DNA from: Streptococcaceae bacterium AM104-57 | Lineage (GTDB): Bacteria > Bacillota > Bacilli > Lactobacillales > Streptococcaceae | NCBI GenBank assembly: GCA_027659245.1 | Contig: JAQDPW010000016.1 | Span: 375 to 52,531 of the forward strand | DNA: 52,157 nucleotides | Reading direction: 5' to 3' | Shown: in pieces, positions 1 to 7,061 of the stretch | Layout of the letters: each line of letters starts with the position of its first letter | Position numbering within the stretch: the stretch's first letter is position 1 | Notes under the pieces: generated by a model | Databases searched by the model: none | Told to the model about the DNA's origin: nothing | The model's input: only the letters and a program-made list of their open reading frames with translations | Position numbers and translations under genes: made by a program

Positions 1-1160
1 AAAAAAACAAACGGCAGGCATAAGCTGCATCTGAGAAACACACCTTATATCTTTGTTTTTTGCGACTATTGTCGATGGCAACTTGCGAGGTTACCCAACG
101 ACAAAAGTTAAAATTTATAAAGCGAGCAAAGATTTCTTGGAGAATCCCTTCCTTCTTTTTGGCATGAAAATTGACTAAGCCAACACTGTATTTCAGGTCA
201 CGAAAACTAGTCTCTATGCCCCATCTACTGGCGTAGAGATTTTTTAATTCTTGGATTGGATAATCTGTATTTGTCACCAAAGTTTCGTATTTTCCTTCTT
301 CCACTTCTAAACGCACCATACGAAACGGAAGCTCATAGAGTGTTACAGGGTCATGTTTTTGACTTTTTTCTGGAAGAAAATCAAAAGTAGAAGTATGTGG
401 AATAAAATGATAGTCATTGGGACAGTCGCGATAAAGTTTTTTGAGCTGATTGGTTTGCTTTCGTGATAATTTTAGAGAAAATGTTTGATCAAAACCCTCC
501 GTATTTGGCAAGTTGAAGGAAGAACACATAGATTGTTTCCCATCTCGAATACGGATGATATAAAGCCATCCTTTTTCTTGAAAATGAGCCCTAAGATTGT
601 AACTTTCATAGCCTCTATCCATGATAACCAGAGCTTTCTCGAAAGGGAGAAGCCTTCATCATCTGAATCAGAGCTAAGCGCTCATGTTGCGCATGTTTGT
701 CTTGAATAGAAACATCTCGATACACTCCAGTCGTCAAGTCGTATAGGGCATTTATATGTATGAGATTATAGGATTTAACCTCCGTTTTGGTTTGGATAGA
801 GGTTTCTGTATCCATGGGATTTCTAGGAATACAGATATCACTCCCATCTGCAGCAAATATTGGAAAATCAGTATTAAGTGGAATAGGTGCTGTGAATTCT
901 TTAAATAGGGCATAGAAAGCCTCAGGTTTTATCTGATAGCGTCTTTGAACAAAGGCTGAATTTGAAACTGTCAGTCTGGCATCTAGTAATTCTTTTGACA
1001 AGGATTTCCCCCCCATTCCCAGAATTGTACGAATCATGGTTTCTAGTGATAAACTTCTTTGCCGAGTAAAGGCTTGTTCATCTTGTTTGATGAACTCAAC
1101 TTTTTGACCAAGGACAGTCTGAATACTCTTATTCAAGTGGGCTTTTATCTGTTTTATCAT
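1..1160 (-). pseudogene. IS4-family transposase, frameshifted, C-terminus off the window
   Basis: The minus strand opens at 1160 (M-I-K-Q-I-K) behind an AAGGAGG ribosome site and runs to a stop at 615. The remaining C-terminal part is open in the adjacent frame from about 641 to position 1. One extra base near 641 separates the frames: the first ends SPFRESSGYHG, while the other reads EKALVIMDRGYES in family fashion. The catalytic elements are visible: a first Asp region (AADGSD) and the second Asp (VIMDRGY), then a perfect YREK signature with Y-2-R-3-E-6-K spacing (YASRWGIETSFRDLK) near 195-240. The frames split between the two Asp motifs, so the enzyme is probably dead. I do not see both terminal repeats: the far end lies beyond position 1 and the near end somewhere in 1165-1260. 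Confidence 0.85.
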
Positions 1161-1457
1161 GGGAAATACCTCCTTAACTATAGTTTATCACATTAAAAAA
1201 GAAACCCAAATACAGAAAAAGTCGTATTTGAATTTCTTAACTTAATGACATTGAACAAAACCGTTGCTTTTTTTAGGAGATACAGGACTATTGTCCCAGA
1301 CTCTACTATTTTTTGATTTTATTTTCTAGCTATCTTCATCAGTTATTGAGAGCTTTCGCGAATCTAAGGTTTCGTTTTTGAGAAAATGAGATTTTTATTG
1401 CACGTCCCATCCTGTAATTAGCTATAAAATTCTATAATGAGATCTTAAATAACCGAC
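1161..1457. other. Intergenic stretch, IS flank, no gene seen
   Basis: No convincing coding frame. It holds the transposase ribosome site next to 1160, probably the end of the insertion sequence (somewhere in 1165-1260), and AT-rich sequence up to the csRNA terminator. A weak GGAC/GTCC inverted repeat lies at 1285-1296; I assign it no function. Confidence 0.5.
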
Positions 1458-1552
1458 AAAAAAAGCCGCCTGATTGCCGGGCGACTTAATTTTTATAGGG
1501 AGATTATTATGAAAAAGTTTTAGGAGTTAAAGTTAAGGTCTTCTTAACTTAT
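1458..1552 (-). ncRNA. CiaR-dependent small RNA (csRNA/ccn type), copy 1
   Basis: On the minus strand a CiaR box, TTAAG-N5-TTTAAG in direct repeat, occupies 1575-1591. Exactly 10 bases follow, then a -10 TATACT (1559-1564), so transcription should start near 1552. The RNA ends in a GC-rich hairpin plus T-run (1458-1488). Its body contains pyrimidine-rich CUCCU/UCUCCC and CAU stretches, complementary to Shine-Dalgarno plus AUG regions, as in the pneumococcal csRNAs that repress translation. Size is about 95 nt. The CiaR box overlaps the stop codon of the upstream nucleotidyltransferase gene. The end points are inferred from promoter and terminator, not measured. Confidence 0.85.
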
Positions 1553-1574
1553 GAGATAAGTATACAACTCCTAT

Positions 1575-1591
1575 CTTAAAGTTTCCTTAAG
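1575..1591 (-). promoter_or_regulatory. CiaR box of csRNA copy 1
   Basis: Direct hexamer repeat cTTAAG-GAAAC-TTTAAG on the minus strand, placed 10 bases before the -10 TATACT. This is the arrangement known for CiaR-activated promoters of streptococci. Confidence 0.8.
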
Positions 1592-2174
1592 TATTTTTAA
1601 ATGTGAGATTTTTCCATTTTTCTTGCCAATTTTTCTTAGATAAACGCTTTTGATAGAGCGTCATTCGGTCTTCATTTTCTAAGAAATGAGGGGTCGGAGC
1701 AACCTGAAAGTTCAAAATATCCTCCAAGCCATAAGGCGCAAAGAGCTCTAAAGTTGCGTCAGCTTGCAAGCGAAGTCCTACTGCCGTACAGCGTTCAGGG
1801 TATTTACTCATAGCATCACAAGAACTGGTATAGGGAGCAGTATGAGGGCTGTGCTGGTGCATATAGACTTGATTTTTCAATTCCCACTGATACTGGGGAA
1901 AATCCTCTCTCAACTTACTTTCTATAGCCAGCGTTTCTTCGTAACTCACGTCTGGGTCAAAGAAAATCACATCCACATCCGTTTCACAGTCAAAGGCTGG
2001 CTTGTCTGATAAGAGATTCCAGATAAAATTTCGAACCGAACCAGCTGCTAACCAGGAATCTTTCAACTCCAAGTCACGGATGATAGTCAGAATAGCCATC
2101 ATGTCAGGATTTTCTCTGAAAGAGTCTAAAATTTCAGCCTTATTTTTCACTGTATTCATATCCCAAATGCTCAT
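1587..2174 (-). CDS. Nucleotidyltransferase family protein (DUF925 / NTP_transf_6)
   Basis: A 195-residue cytosolic protein. The N-terminal half shows the nucleotidyltransferase pattern: [11 protein letters not shown] (about 43-53) followed by [12 protein letters not shown] (64-75), which supplies the paired acidic residues expected to hold metal. The family is related to Pol-beta-like nucleotidyltransferases, but the substrate is unknown, so a more specific function should not be assumed. The start overlaps the 3' end of ruvB by 35 bases, indicating co-transcription and translational coupling. The stop lies inside the CiaR box of csRNA copy 1. Length is normal for the family and no damage is visible. 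Confidence 0.8.
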   Translation of the reverse strand: MSIWDMNTVKNKAEILDSFRENPDMMAILTIIRDLELKDSWLAAGSVRNFIWNLLSDKPAFDCETDVDVIFFDPDVSYEETLAIESKLREDFPQYQWELKNQVYMHQHSPHTAPYTSSCDAMSKYPERCTAVGLRLQADATLELFAPYGLEDILNFQVAPTPHFLENEDRMTLYQKRLSKKNWQEKWKNLTFKNT

Positions 2175-3138
2175 AAGCCTTGGCTGTCGCCACCCGTCCT
2201 GAACGAGTTCGCATGATAAAGCCTTTCTGGATCAGGTAAGGTTCATACATATCCTCTACCGTCTCACGCTCTTCGGCGATATTAACCGAAAGAGTACCTA
2301 GACCGACAGGACCACCACCGTACATCTCAATCATGGTGCGAAGGATTTTCTGGTCCACATAGTCCAAGCCTTCATGGTCTACATCCAGCATAGTCAAGGC
2401 CTTGTCCGTAATCACATCATCAATCAAGCCATCGCCCATAATTTGGGCAAAGTCGCGCACGCGCTTGAGGAGACGATTGGCGATACGAGGAGTTCCACGA
2501 CTACGTAAAGCCAACTCAGCAGCAGCTTCATGGGTGATTTCCATTTCAAAGATATCTGCCGTCCGCTCGACAATCTCTGTCAAGTCATCATGGGCATAAT
2601 ACTCCATGTGACCAGTAATCCCAAAACGTGCACGTAGCGGATTTGAAAGCATCCCTGCTCGTGTCGTCGCACCAATCAAGGTAAAAGGTGGCAATTCCAG
2701 ATGAACACTTCGGCTAGTTTCCCCAGCACCAATCATGATGTCGATGTAGAAGTCTTCCATTGCACTGTAAAGCACCTCTTCTACGGACATGGGCAAGCGA
2801 TGAATCTCATCAATAAAAAGAACATCTCCTGGCTCCAAGTCATTCAAAATTGCTACCAGATCACCCGCTTTTTCGATGACAGGACCAGACGTTTGCTTGA
2901 GATTGACTCCCAATTCATTGGCAATGACAAAAGCCATGGTTGTCTTCCCGAGACCTGGAGGGCCAAACAAGAGAACATGGTCCAGCGCCTCATCACGCAT
3001 TTTAGCTGCCTCGATAAAGATTTGAAGCTGATCCTTGACCTTGTCCTGACCGATATATTCACGTAAATATTGGGGACGGAGGGTACGCTCTACCAACTCC
3101 TCATCACCCATGATTTCATTATCTAAAATTCTACTCAT
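2140..3138 (-). CDS. ruvB: Holliday junction branch-migration ATPase RuvB
   Basis: A 332-residue AAA+ motor that, with RuvA, drives Holliday junction branch migration in recombinational repair. Walker [10 protein letters not shown] is at 59-67, Walker [11 protein letters not shown] at about 106-115 and the sensor/arginine-finger segment GATTRAGML at 156-164. The C-terminal winged helix ends [18 protein letters not shown]. Full length and intact. The start ATG has no Shine-Dalgarno sequence. Instead an extended -10 (TGC-TATAAT) ends only six bases before it, so the mRNA should be leaderless. The gene overlaps the nucleotidyltransferase gene downstream. Confidence 0.97.
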   Translation of the reverse strand: MSRILDNEIMGDEELVERTLRPQYLREYIGQDKVKDQLQIFIEAAKMRDEALDHVLLFGPPGLGKTTMAFVIANELGVNLKQTSGPVIEKAGDLVAILNDLEPGDVLFIDEIHRLPMSVEEVLYSAMEDFYIDIMIGAGETSRSVHLELPPFTLIGATTRAGMLSNPLRARFGITGHMEYYAHDDLTEIVERTADIFEMEITHEAAAELALRSRGTPRIANRLLKRVRDFAQIMGDGLIDDVITDKALTMLDVDHEGLDYVDQKILRTMIEMYGGGPVGLGTLSVNIAEERETVEDMYEPYLIQKGFIMRTRSGRVATAKAYEHLGYEYSEK

Positions 3139-3144
3139 GTTTCT

Positions 3145-3150
3145 ATTATA
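3145..3150 (-). promoter_or_regulatory. Extended -10 of ruvB, predicted leaderless start
   Basis: TGC-TATAAT on the minus strand, followed by AGAAAC and then the ruvB ATG. With normal -10 to start spacing, the first transcribed base falls on or next to the A of ATG. Confidence 0.65.
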
Positions 3151-3171
3151 GCAAAAATCCCGCCTACAAAC

Positions 3172-3267
3172 AAAAAAGCCACCTGATTGGGTGACTTTAG
3201 TTAGGAGATTATGATGAAAAAAGTTTAGGATTTTTTATTAAATAAAGTTAGGAGGTCTTTACTTAAT
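3172..3267 (-). ncRNA. CiaR-dependent small RNA (csRNA/ccn type), copy 2
   Basis: Same design as copy 1, also minus strand: CiaR box TTAAG-N5-TTTAAG at 3290-3306, 10 bases, -10 TATCAT at 3274-3279, start near 3267. The terminator hairpin AAAGYCACC/GGTGACTTT with a T-run is at 3172-3198. The body contains CCUCCUAAC and CAUCAUAAUCUCCU, complementary to ribosome-binding sites plus AUG. Terminator loop and anti-SD segments are shared with copy 1; the rest differs. The complementary strand mimics a tiny ORF (M-M-K-K-V-stop), which is only the mirror of the antisense design. Confidence 0.85.
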
Positions 3268-3289
3268 AACTATATGATACAAGAGAAGA

Positions 3290-3306
3290 CTTAAAATTAA
3301 CTTAAG
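3290..3306 (-). promoter_or_regulatory. CiaR box of csRNA copy 2
   Basis: Direct repeat cTTAAG-TTAAT-TTTAAG on the minus strand, 10 bases before the -10 TATCAT. The spacing is identical to copy 1. Confidence 0.8.
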
Positions 3307-3315
3307 ATAAAAGAA

Positions 3316-3738
3316 TTATTGTAATTTTTTTCGATCCACCAAAATCATCCCTGTACAATCATAAGTAGATAGGGTTTCAAACCCCAGTGAACGATAAAAT
3401 CCCAAGTTTTTTTCTGTCTCTTCTGTCACCAGCTGGACTTGATAGGCATCTTTGTAATCGCCTAAAGCCTCTTTCATCAAGTCGCTACCAATCCCTTGGC
3501 GCTGATAAGTAGGCAAAACAATCAAATCCTGGACAAAAACCGATGAAAAACCGTCTCCAACCAGACGCACTAAACCAACGATTTTCTCACCATCACGGGC
3601 AAGATAAGTCGCTAGCGAATGAGACAAGGCCTGCTCCAACATCTGTGGCTGATTGGTATAGTTTGTCCAACCAACTGCCTGATAGAGATGCAAAACGTCA
3701 TCTAACTTAACAACTCCTTGCTTTCTAACGGTAATCAT
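3316..3738 (-). CDS. GNAT family N-acetyltransferase (small)
   Basis: A 140-residue single GNAT domain. The acetyl-CoA loop appears as LPTYQRQGIGSDLMKEAL (about residues 76-93), matching the Q/R-x-x-G-x-G/A motif, and is preceded by the beta strand VFVQDLIVLP. The C-terminal strand pattern NLGFYRSLGFETL is also typical. The acceptor is unknown. It lies 11 bases behind the larger GNAT gene on the same strand with its own AGAGGTGG ribosome site, so the two form an operon ending before csRNA copy 2. Confidence 0.85.
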   Translation of the reverse strand: MITVRKQGVVKLDDVLHLYQAVGWTNYTNQPQMLEQALSHSLATYLARDGEKIVGLVRLVGDGFSSVFVQDLIVLPTYQRQGIGSDLMKEALGDYKDAYQVQLVTEETEKNLGFYRSLGFETLSTYDCTGMILVDRKKLQ

Positions 3739-3749
3739 GTCTCCACCTC

Positions 3750-4442
3750 TTAGAGCTCTCTTAAGCTCTTGTACTGCTGCCCATTTTTATCAAAATTTTC
3801 AGGAACCAACCATGCTTCCAAACGAGCTTTGACTTTGGGCCAGTCCTTATCAATCATAGACAGCCAATCCGTATCCCTAGTACGCCCTTTATAGATAACA
3901 GCTTGGCGGAAGGTTCCTTCATAGAAAAATCCCAAACGTTCTGCTGCTTTTCTAGATGGAAGATTGAGGGCATCGCACTTCCACTCATAGCGGCGATAGT
4001 GGAGTTCTTCAAAAACATAGCGAGCTAGCAAATAGTGAGCTTCTGTTCCCATCATGGTCTGTTTGAGAGCCGGAGAAAAGGTCACCGCGCCAACTTCAAT
4101 GGTGCGATTAACTTGGTCAATACGCATGAGAGAAAAAGTCCCCAAGGTCTTGCAAGTTTCCTTGTCTATAATCGCATAGTAAAAGCGATCCTTACGAGCC
4201 AACATCTGATTTAAAAGACTAACCAGTTCCTCCATATCTGCCACTGGCTCCTGAAAAAGGTAGGTCCACATCTCACGAGGGCTATCAGGGCCATAAACAG
4301 CTAGCAAATCCTCCGCATGCTTTTCCACTGAAAGAGCTTCTAGAATCGTATACTGTCCTTCTATCCGTACAAGTGACGGTAAAACTCCAGGTGTATCGTC
4401 TACAGGTTCACCAATCATCTGACTATATTCATTTACAGGCAT
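3750..4442 (-). CDS. GNAT family N-acetyltransferase (RimJ/RimL-like)
   Basis: A 230-residue protein. The GNAT core runs from about residue 33 to 200: EALSVEKHAEDLLAVY, IDKETCKTLGTFSLMRI, IEVGAVTFSP, then ALNLPSRKAAERLGFFYEGTFRQ, the closing pattern of RimJ/RimL-type acetyltransferases. These usually modify protein N-termini or small amines; the substrate here is not evident. The start has an AAGGAG site six bases upstream. The promoter overlaps a perfect 7-bp-arm palindrome (4477-4498), so a dimeric repressor may control this two-gene operon. Confidence 0.85.
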   Translation of the reverse strand: MPVNEYSQMIGEPVDDTPGVLPSLVRIEGQYTILEALSVEKHAEDLLAVYGPDSPREMWTYLFQEPVADMEELVSLLNQMLARKDRFYYAIIDKETCKTLGTFSLMRIDQVNRTIEVGAVTFSPALKQTMMGTEAHYLLARYVFEELHYRRYEWKCDALNLPSRKAAERLGFFYEGTFRQAVIYKGRTRDTDWLSMIDKDWPKVKARLEAWLVPENFDKNGQQYKSLREL

Positions 4443-4476
4443 AGTTTTCTCCTTATCTCACTCTTATAAGTTTAAA

Positions 4477-4498
4477 GATGTGAATAGTATATCACATC
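4477..4498 (-). promoter_or_regulatory. Palindromic operator over the GNAT operon -10
   Basis: GATGTGA-N8-TCACATC is a perfect inverted repeat. Its centre contains the minus-strand extended -10 TGATATACT of the 4442 gene. No regulator gene for it is recognisable nearby. Confidence 0.55.
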
Positions 4499-4515
4499 CA
4501 CAGGTAATCTACAAA

Positions 4516-4648
4516 AGAGGCTGGGCAAAAAGTCAATTTCCGCAGACAATGAAGTAAATTCTCCCACAATAAAACGCATAGTATCAACGTTTTTCAAGGC
4601 TTGATATTATGCGTTTTTCTGGTTTTAAAGACTTTTTGCCCAACCTCT
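4516..4648. repeat. MITE-like palindromic element, 133 bp
   Basis: The 19-bp ends (4516-4534, AGAGGCTGGGC..., and 4630-4648, ...GCCCAACCTCT) are inverted repeats with one mismatch. An inner hairpin (about 4571-4618, AAAACGCATA / TATGCGTTTT) folds within it. No coding capacity. It sits between yjdF and the GNAT operon and, being a strong hairpin with T-runs, may act as a terminator for yjdF. A degraded copy of the core lies at 42671-42724. Confidence 0.75.
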
Positions 4649-4671
4649 GATCAAATATGAAAACGAGTGAG

Positions 4672-5085
4672 TTAATGCCTCTTGTGCTTCTCTCTACGTT
4701 TGTGCTGTTTGCGTTCAAATTTCTCTTGCTTGAGCAATTGTTTTTGGACACTAGATTGATGTTTTGAAATCTTTTTCCTTTTCTCATACTGCAACTGCAA
4801 TAGTTCTTTCGACTTGGAAGAAATTTTCTGCTTTACTTGTTTCTTCCCAGCCCGCTGTAATCGTTTAGGATTCTTGATTTTTACATGTTGCTTAACTGTA
4901 GCTTCTGGACTAAAAGATAATTGAGTAAACTGAATCTGTAAGATCTCTAGAATTTCATCATCTTTTGGCTCCTGACCAAATGTCACACGACAAACTTGAT
5001 AAGTTTCTCGATACACTTGTTCGAACAAACCATGCCAAAATCCATCTTCAAAATAAACTGTCAATCCAATTGAAATTGTTTCCAC
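4672..5085 (-). CDS. yjdF: YjdF family protein (DUF2992)
   Basis: A 137-residue protein. The first 60 residues form a compact domain (SIGLTVYFEDGFWHGLFEQV), and the C-terminal half is strongly basic and lysine/glutamine-rich (KQHVKIKNPKRLQR... to REKHKRH), suggesting a coiled, nucleic-acid-binding or RNA-associated tail. DUF2992/YjdF is the gene typically controlled by the azaaromatic-sensing yjdF riboswitch. The start is GTG at 5085, chosen because an AAGGAGGTG site lies the right distance upstream and the conserved N-terminus METISIGLTVYF begins there. The molecular role is unknown. Confidence 0.85.
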   Translation of the reverse strand: METISIGLTVYFEDGFWHGLFEQVYRETYQVCRVTFGQEPKDDEILEILQIQFTQLSFSPEATVKQHVKIKNPKRLQRAGKKQVKQKISSKSKELLQLQYEKRKKISKHQSSVQKQLLKQEKFERKQHKRREKHKRH

Positions 5086-5087
5086 GA

Positions 5088-5200
5088 CAGCACCTCCTTA
5101 AATCTATCCCTAAGAATGGACAACCAAGGAGGAAGGTTACTGATAGGCTTGCCTACGTCTGGACTACCAACCAGAACTGTGTTTTTATCTTAGTTGGAAC
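5088..5200 (-). promoter_or_regulatory. yjdF-type riboswitch leader
   Basis: The minus-strand leader of yjdF carries CAGACGTAGGCAAGCCTATC and AGTAACC, which I recognise as the conserved core of the yjdF motif. It then has a segment able to pair around the AAGGAGGTG ribosome site. This RNA class binds diverse azaaromatic compounds and controls translation of yjdF. Recognition is by eye; no covariance model was run. Confidence 0.75.
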
Positions 5201-5201
5201 T

Positions 5202-5230
5202 ATTATAGCACGGTTCAGCACTATCTACAA
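5202..5230 (-). promoter_or_regulatory. Promoter of yjdF
   Basis: Minus-strand -35 TTGTAG (5225-5230), 17-base spacer, -10 TATAAT (5202-5207). It lies over the 3' end of the hydrolase gene, so yjdF is an independent unit. Confidence 0.7.
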
Positions 5231-6457
5231 ATTTTTCAGATGTGTATCAAAAAAATTTATCGTAGCAAACCAAGAGTCTACACTTTCTTTCATTAATAAG
5301 CGCCAATCTTTTCGATAACGATGATTCGGTTGATAAGCAACCGTCAACATATGCCCTGTTTCATGGTATTTTTTAAACAAAATGGATTCCCCTTTATAAT
5401 GTGAAATGATATCATCTATCGCGGATGATGCATTCCATATTTCATCAACATCGCTTCCTAGTAATAATAAAGGAGAGGAAATTTTACTCACATCAATCTG
5501 AGCCCTACTATCTTCAGGAATATGTTTTCCAAAAAACTTGTTTAACAAATAATTTCCTAACTGAAATTTTTGATAAGGAAGTTCCTTTTGTAAATATGTC
5601 CAAGAAGATGAATGAGAATTGAGTTTTCCCTTTATTCCCTCAAATATTATATTTGAAGGAGAATTGAGTACTAAACATTGCACATCTTCCAAAATACTTT
5701 GTCCAGCCAGAACAAGCTCTGCTCCTTTAGAGCGACCATATATTCCTATTTTTGTATTATCAACTTGAGGATGATGATATAGAAAATCTTTCGCCTCCTC
5801 CAGACATTCTATTGGAATTCGTTCTAAGTTTCGGGGTAATCCCTCTAAACCAAAATAAGCTATCGCAAGACAAATATATCCTCTAGAAGATAAAAGTTGG
5901 GCAATATTCTGAGCTTTTTCAATTCTTCCCTCACTACCGCTAACAATAATCACGGCTGGCGCCCTTCTTAACTTTTCATCATAAAACAATCGACCTTGAA
6001 AATGCTTGTCATAGATATCTTGATATCTTACTCCCAGATTCATATAACGCCTTACGAAACTTTGCTCCGCGACCACATCTTTCCCCAGCTTGATTTTAAT
6101 TTCAACACCAAAACAATCTCTCAATGGAATTCTATCAAGAGAACTCGGTAATCTCCTTTTCCTATTCTTCAACGGTTTCGCATTAAAGAATAATCCCATT
6201 TCTGAAACCCCTTTATAAGATCCCGAAATAGATGCTGTCTGAGAGGTATCAATCATACCATCCTGATCAGATAAAAAGATTGCGGTTGATTTCCATATAA
6301 CATCATGATCTAAAAGCATGGGAGCATTTATACAGTAATAATCAGACAGGTACATTTCTACACAATACATTGCCCTTGGTTCTAAACCATTGATAGCAAT
6401 ATAAAAAGATTCATCCGCTAAATCTGTTTGTGAAATCAGTTCTATGTTTATAGTCAT
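5225..6457 (-). CDS. BAAT / acyl-CoA thioesterase-like alpha/beta hydrolase
   Basis: A 410-residue protein with the two-part layout of the acyl-CoA thioesterase/BAAT family: an N-terminal beta-sandwich (about 1-140) and an alpha/beta-hydrolase domain (about 150-400). The latter has the family landmark GLEGLPRNLERIPIECLEEA, the nucleophile elbow GRSKGAEL with Ser243, an acid region GSDVDEIW (335-342) and the catalytic His in ETGHML (His369). Serine at the elbow is the usual bacterial form; the animal bile-acid conjugators have Cys. The natural substrate cannot be told from sequence: an acyl-CoA, an acyl ester or a drug-like ester are all possible. It is rare in streptococci and is paired with the adjacent MarR regulator through a shared operator. 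AT-rich codon use suggests acquisition. Confidence 0.75.
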   Translation of the reverse strand: MTINIELISQTDLADESFYIAINGLEPRAMYCVEMYLSDYYCINAPMLLDHDVIWKSTAIFLSDQDGMIDTSQTASISGSYKGVSEMGLFFNAKPLKNRKRRLPSSLDRIPLRDCFGVEIKIKLGKDVVAEQSFVRRYMNLGVRYQDIYDKHFQGRLFYDEKLRRAPAVIIVSGSEGRIEKAQNIAQLLSSRGYICLAIAYFGLEGLPRNLERIPIECLEEAKDFLYHHPQVDNTKIGIYGRSKGAELVLAGQSILEDVQCLVLNSPSNIIFEGIKGKLNSHSSSWTYLQKELPYQKFQLGNYLLNKFFGKHIPEDSRAQIDVSKISSPLLLLGSDVDEIWNASSAIDDIISHYKGESILFKKYHETGHMLTVAYQPNHRYRKDWRLLMKESVDSWFATINFFDTHLKNL

Positions 6458-6469
6458 ATCTTCTCCTTT

Positions 6470-6488
6470 TTGTTAATTTACTTAACAA
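6470..6488. promoter_or_regulatory. MarR-type operator upstream of the hydrolase gene
   Basis: Perfect palindrome TTGTTAA-N5-TTAACAA immediately before the AAAGGAG ribosome site of the hydrolase gene. The same half-sites with the same spacing occur upstream of the marR gene at 6984-7002. Confidence 0.75.
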
Positions 6489-6513
6489 TTATATTTAAAA
6501 TTTACCGCGACTT

Positions 6514-6969
6514 TTACCACGGTAATTCTCCCCACACCTTTTCAATATCATCCATCAATTTCACAACTGTTTGAAGTTCCCCCTCGCTATAGTTGTTTAA
6601 AACTGAAAAGATTGATTTTTCAATATATGCTTGTTGCTCCTTATGGATTTTAAAAACTTCGATGCCTTTTTCAGATAATCTCAAATATTTATTTTTCCCA
6701 TTATTCGGATCAAAATCAAAATCAACTAAATTTTTTTGAATCAATCTCCTAACACTTTGAGTTATTGCACTTCTTGAAACTTCTAATAATTCAGATAATT
6801 TTACTAGATTTAAGGGCTGATTTTCCCCAATCGCAACAATCAAATGTACCTCATTCAAAGTAATGGATTTGTCAACACCACTTTTATGTTGATTTTTTTT
6901 TAACTGATCAAACGCTAAAATAAATCTATTGAAACGATTATTAAATGCAATAAATTCTTTTTTATCCAT
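6514..6969 (-). CDS. MarR family transcriptional regulator
   Basis: A 151-residue winged-helix repressor. The central DNA-binding region reads LVKLSELLEVSRSAITQSVRRL (helix-turn-helix, about 56-77), followed by a wing with basic residues (DPNNGKNKYLRLSEKG) and terminal dimerisation helices. MarR proteins bind short palindromes as dimers and release on binding a small phenolic, acid or lipid-like ligand. Identical palindromes TTGTTAA-N5-TTAACAA precede both this gene and the hydrolase gene, indicating autoregulation and a single-ligand circuit. The 56-base gap to the hydrolase holds an imperfect hairpin over the marR stop codon. Confidence 0.88.
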   Translation of the reverse strand: MDKKEFIAFNNRFNRFILAFDQLKKNQHKSGVDKSITLNEVHLIVAIGENQPLNLVKLSELLEVSRSAITQSVRRLIQKNLVDFDFDPNNGKNKYLRLSEKGIEVFKIHKEQQAYIEKSIFSVLNNYSEGELQTVVKLMDDIEKVWGELPW

Positions 6970-6982
6970 AATCTCTCTTTCC

Positions 6983-7003
6983 TTTGTTAATCATGTTAAC
7001 AAA
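6983..7003. promoter_or_regulatory. MarR-type operator upstream of marR
   Basis: Inverted repeat TTTGTTAA-N5-TTAACAAA just upstream of the marR start, matching the operator at 6470-6488 in both arms and spacing. It supports autorepression. Confidence 0.75.
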
Positions 7004-7023
7004 ACAGAAACTTCCTGTCAAAT

Positions 7024-7055
7024 AAAAAATCCTCCAGATTCTACTCTGAAGGATT
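7024..7055 (-). terminator. leuS terminator
   Basis: Minus-strand hairpin AATCCTTCAGAG / CTGGAGGATT followed by T-rich sequence, directly after the leuS stop. Confidence 0.8.
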
Positions 7056-7061
7056 CATTTC

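Noticed and set aside
1500..1530. Tiny ORFs M-K-K-F and M-M-K-K-V with good ribosome sites near 1510 and 3211
   Set aside because: They are the complement of the anti-SD/anti-AUG parts of the two csRNAs, which have full CiaR promoters and terminators on the other strand.
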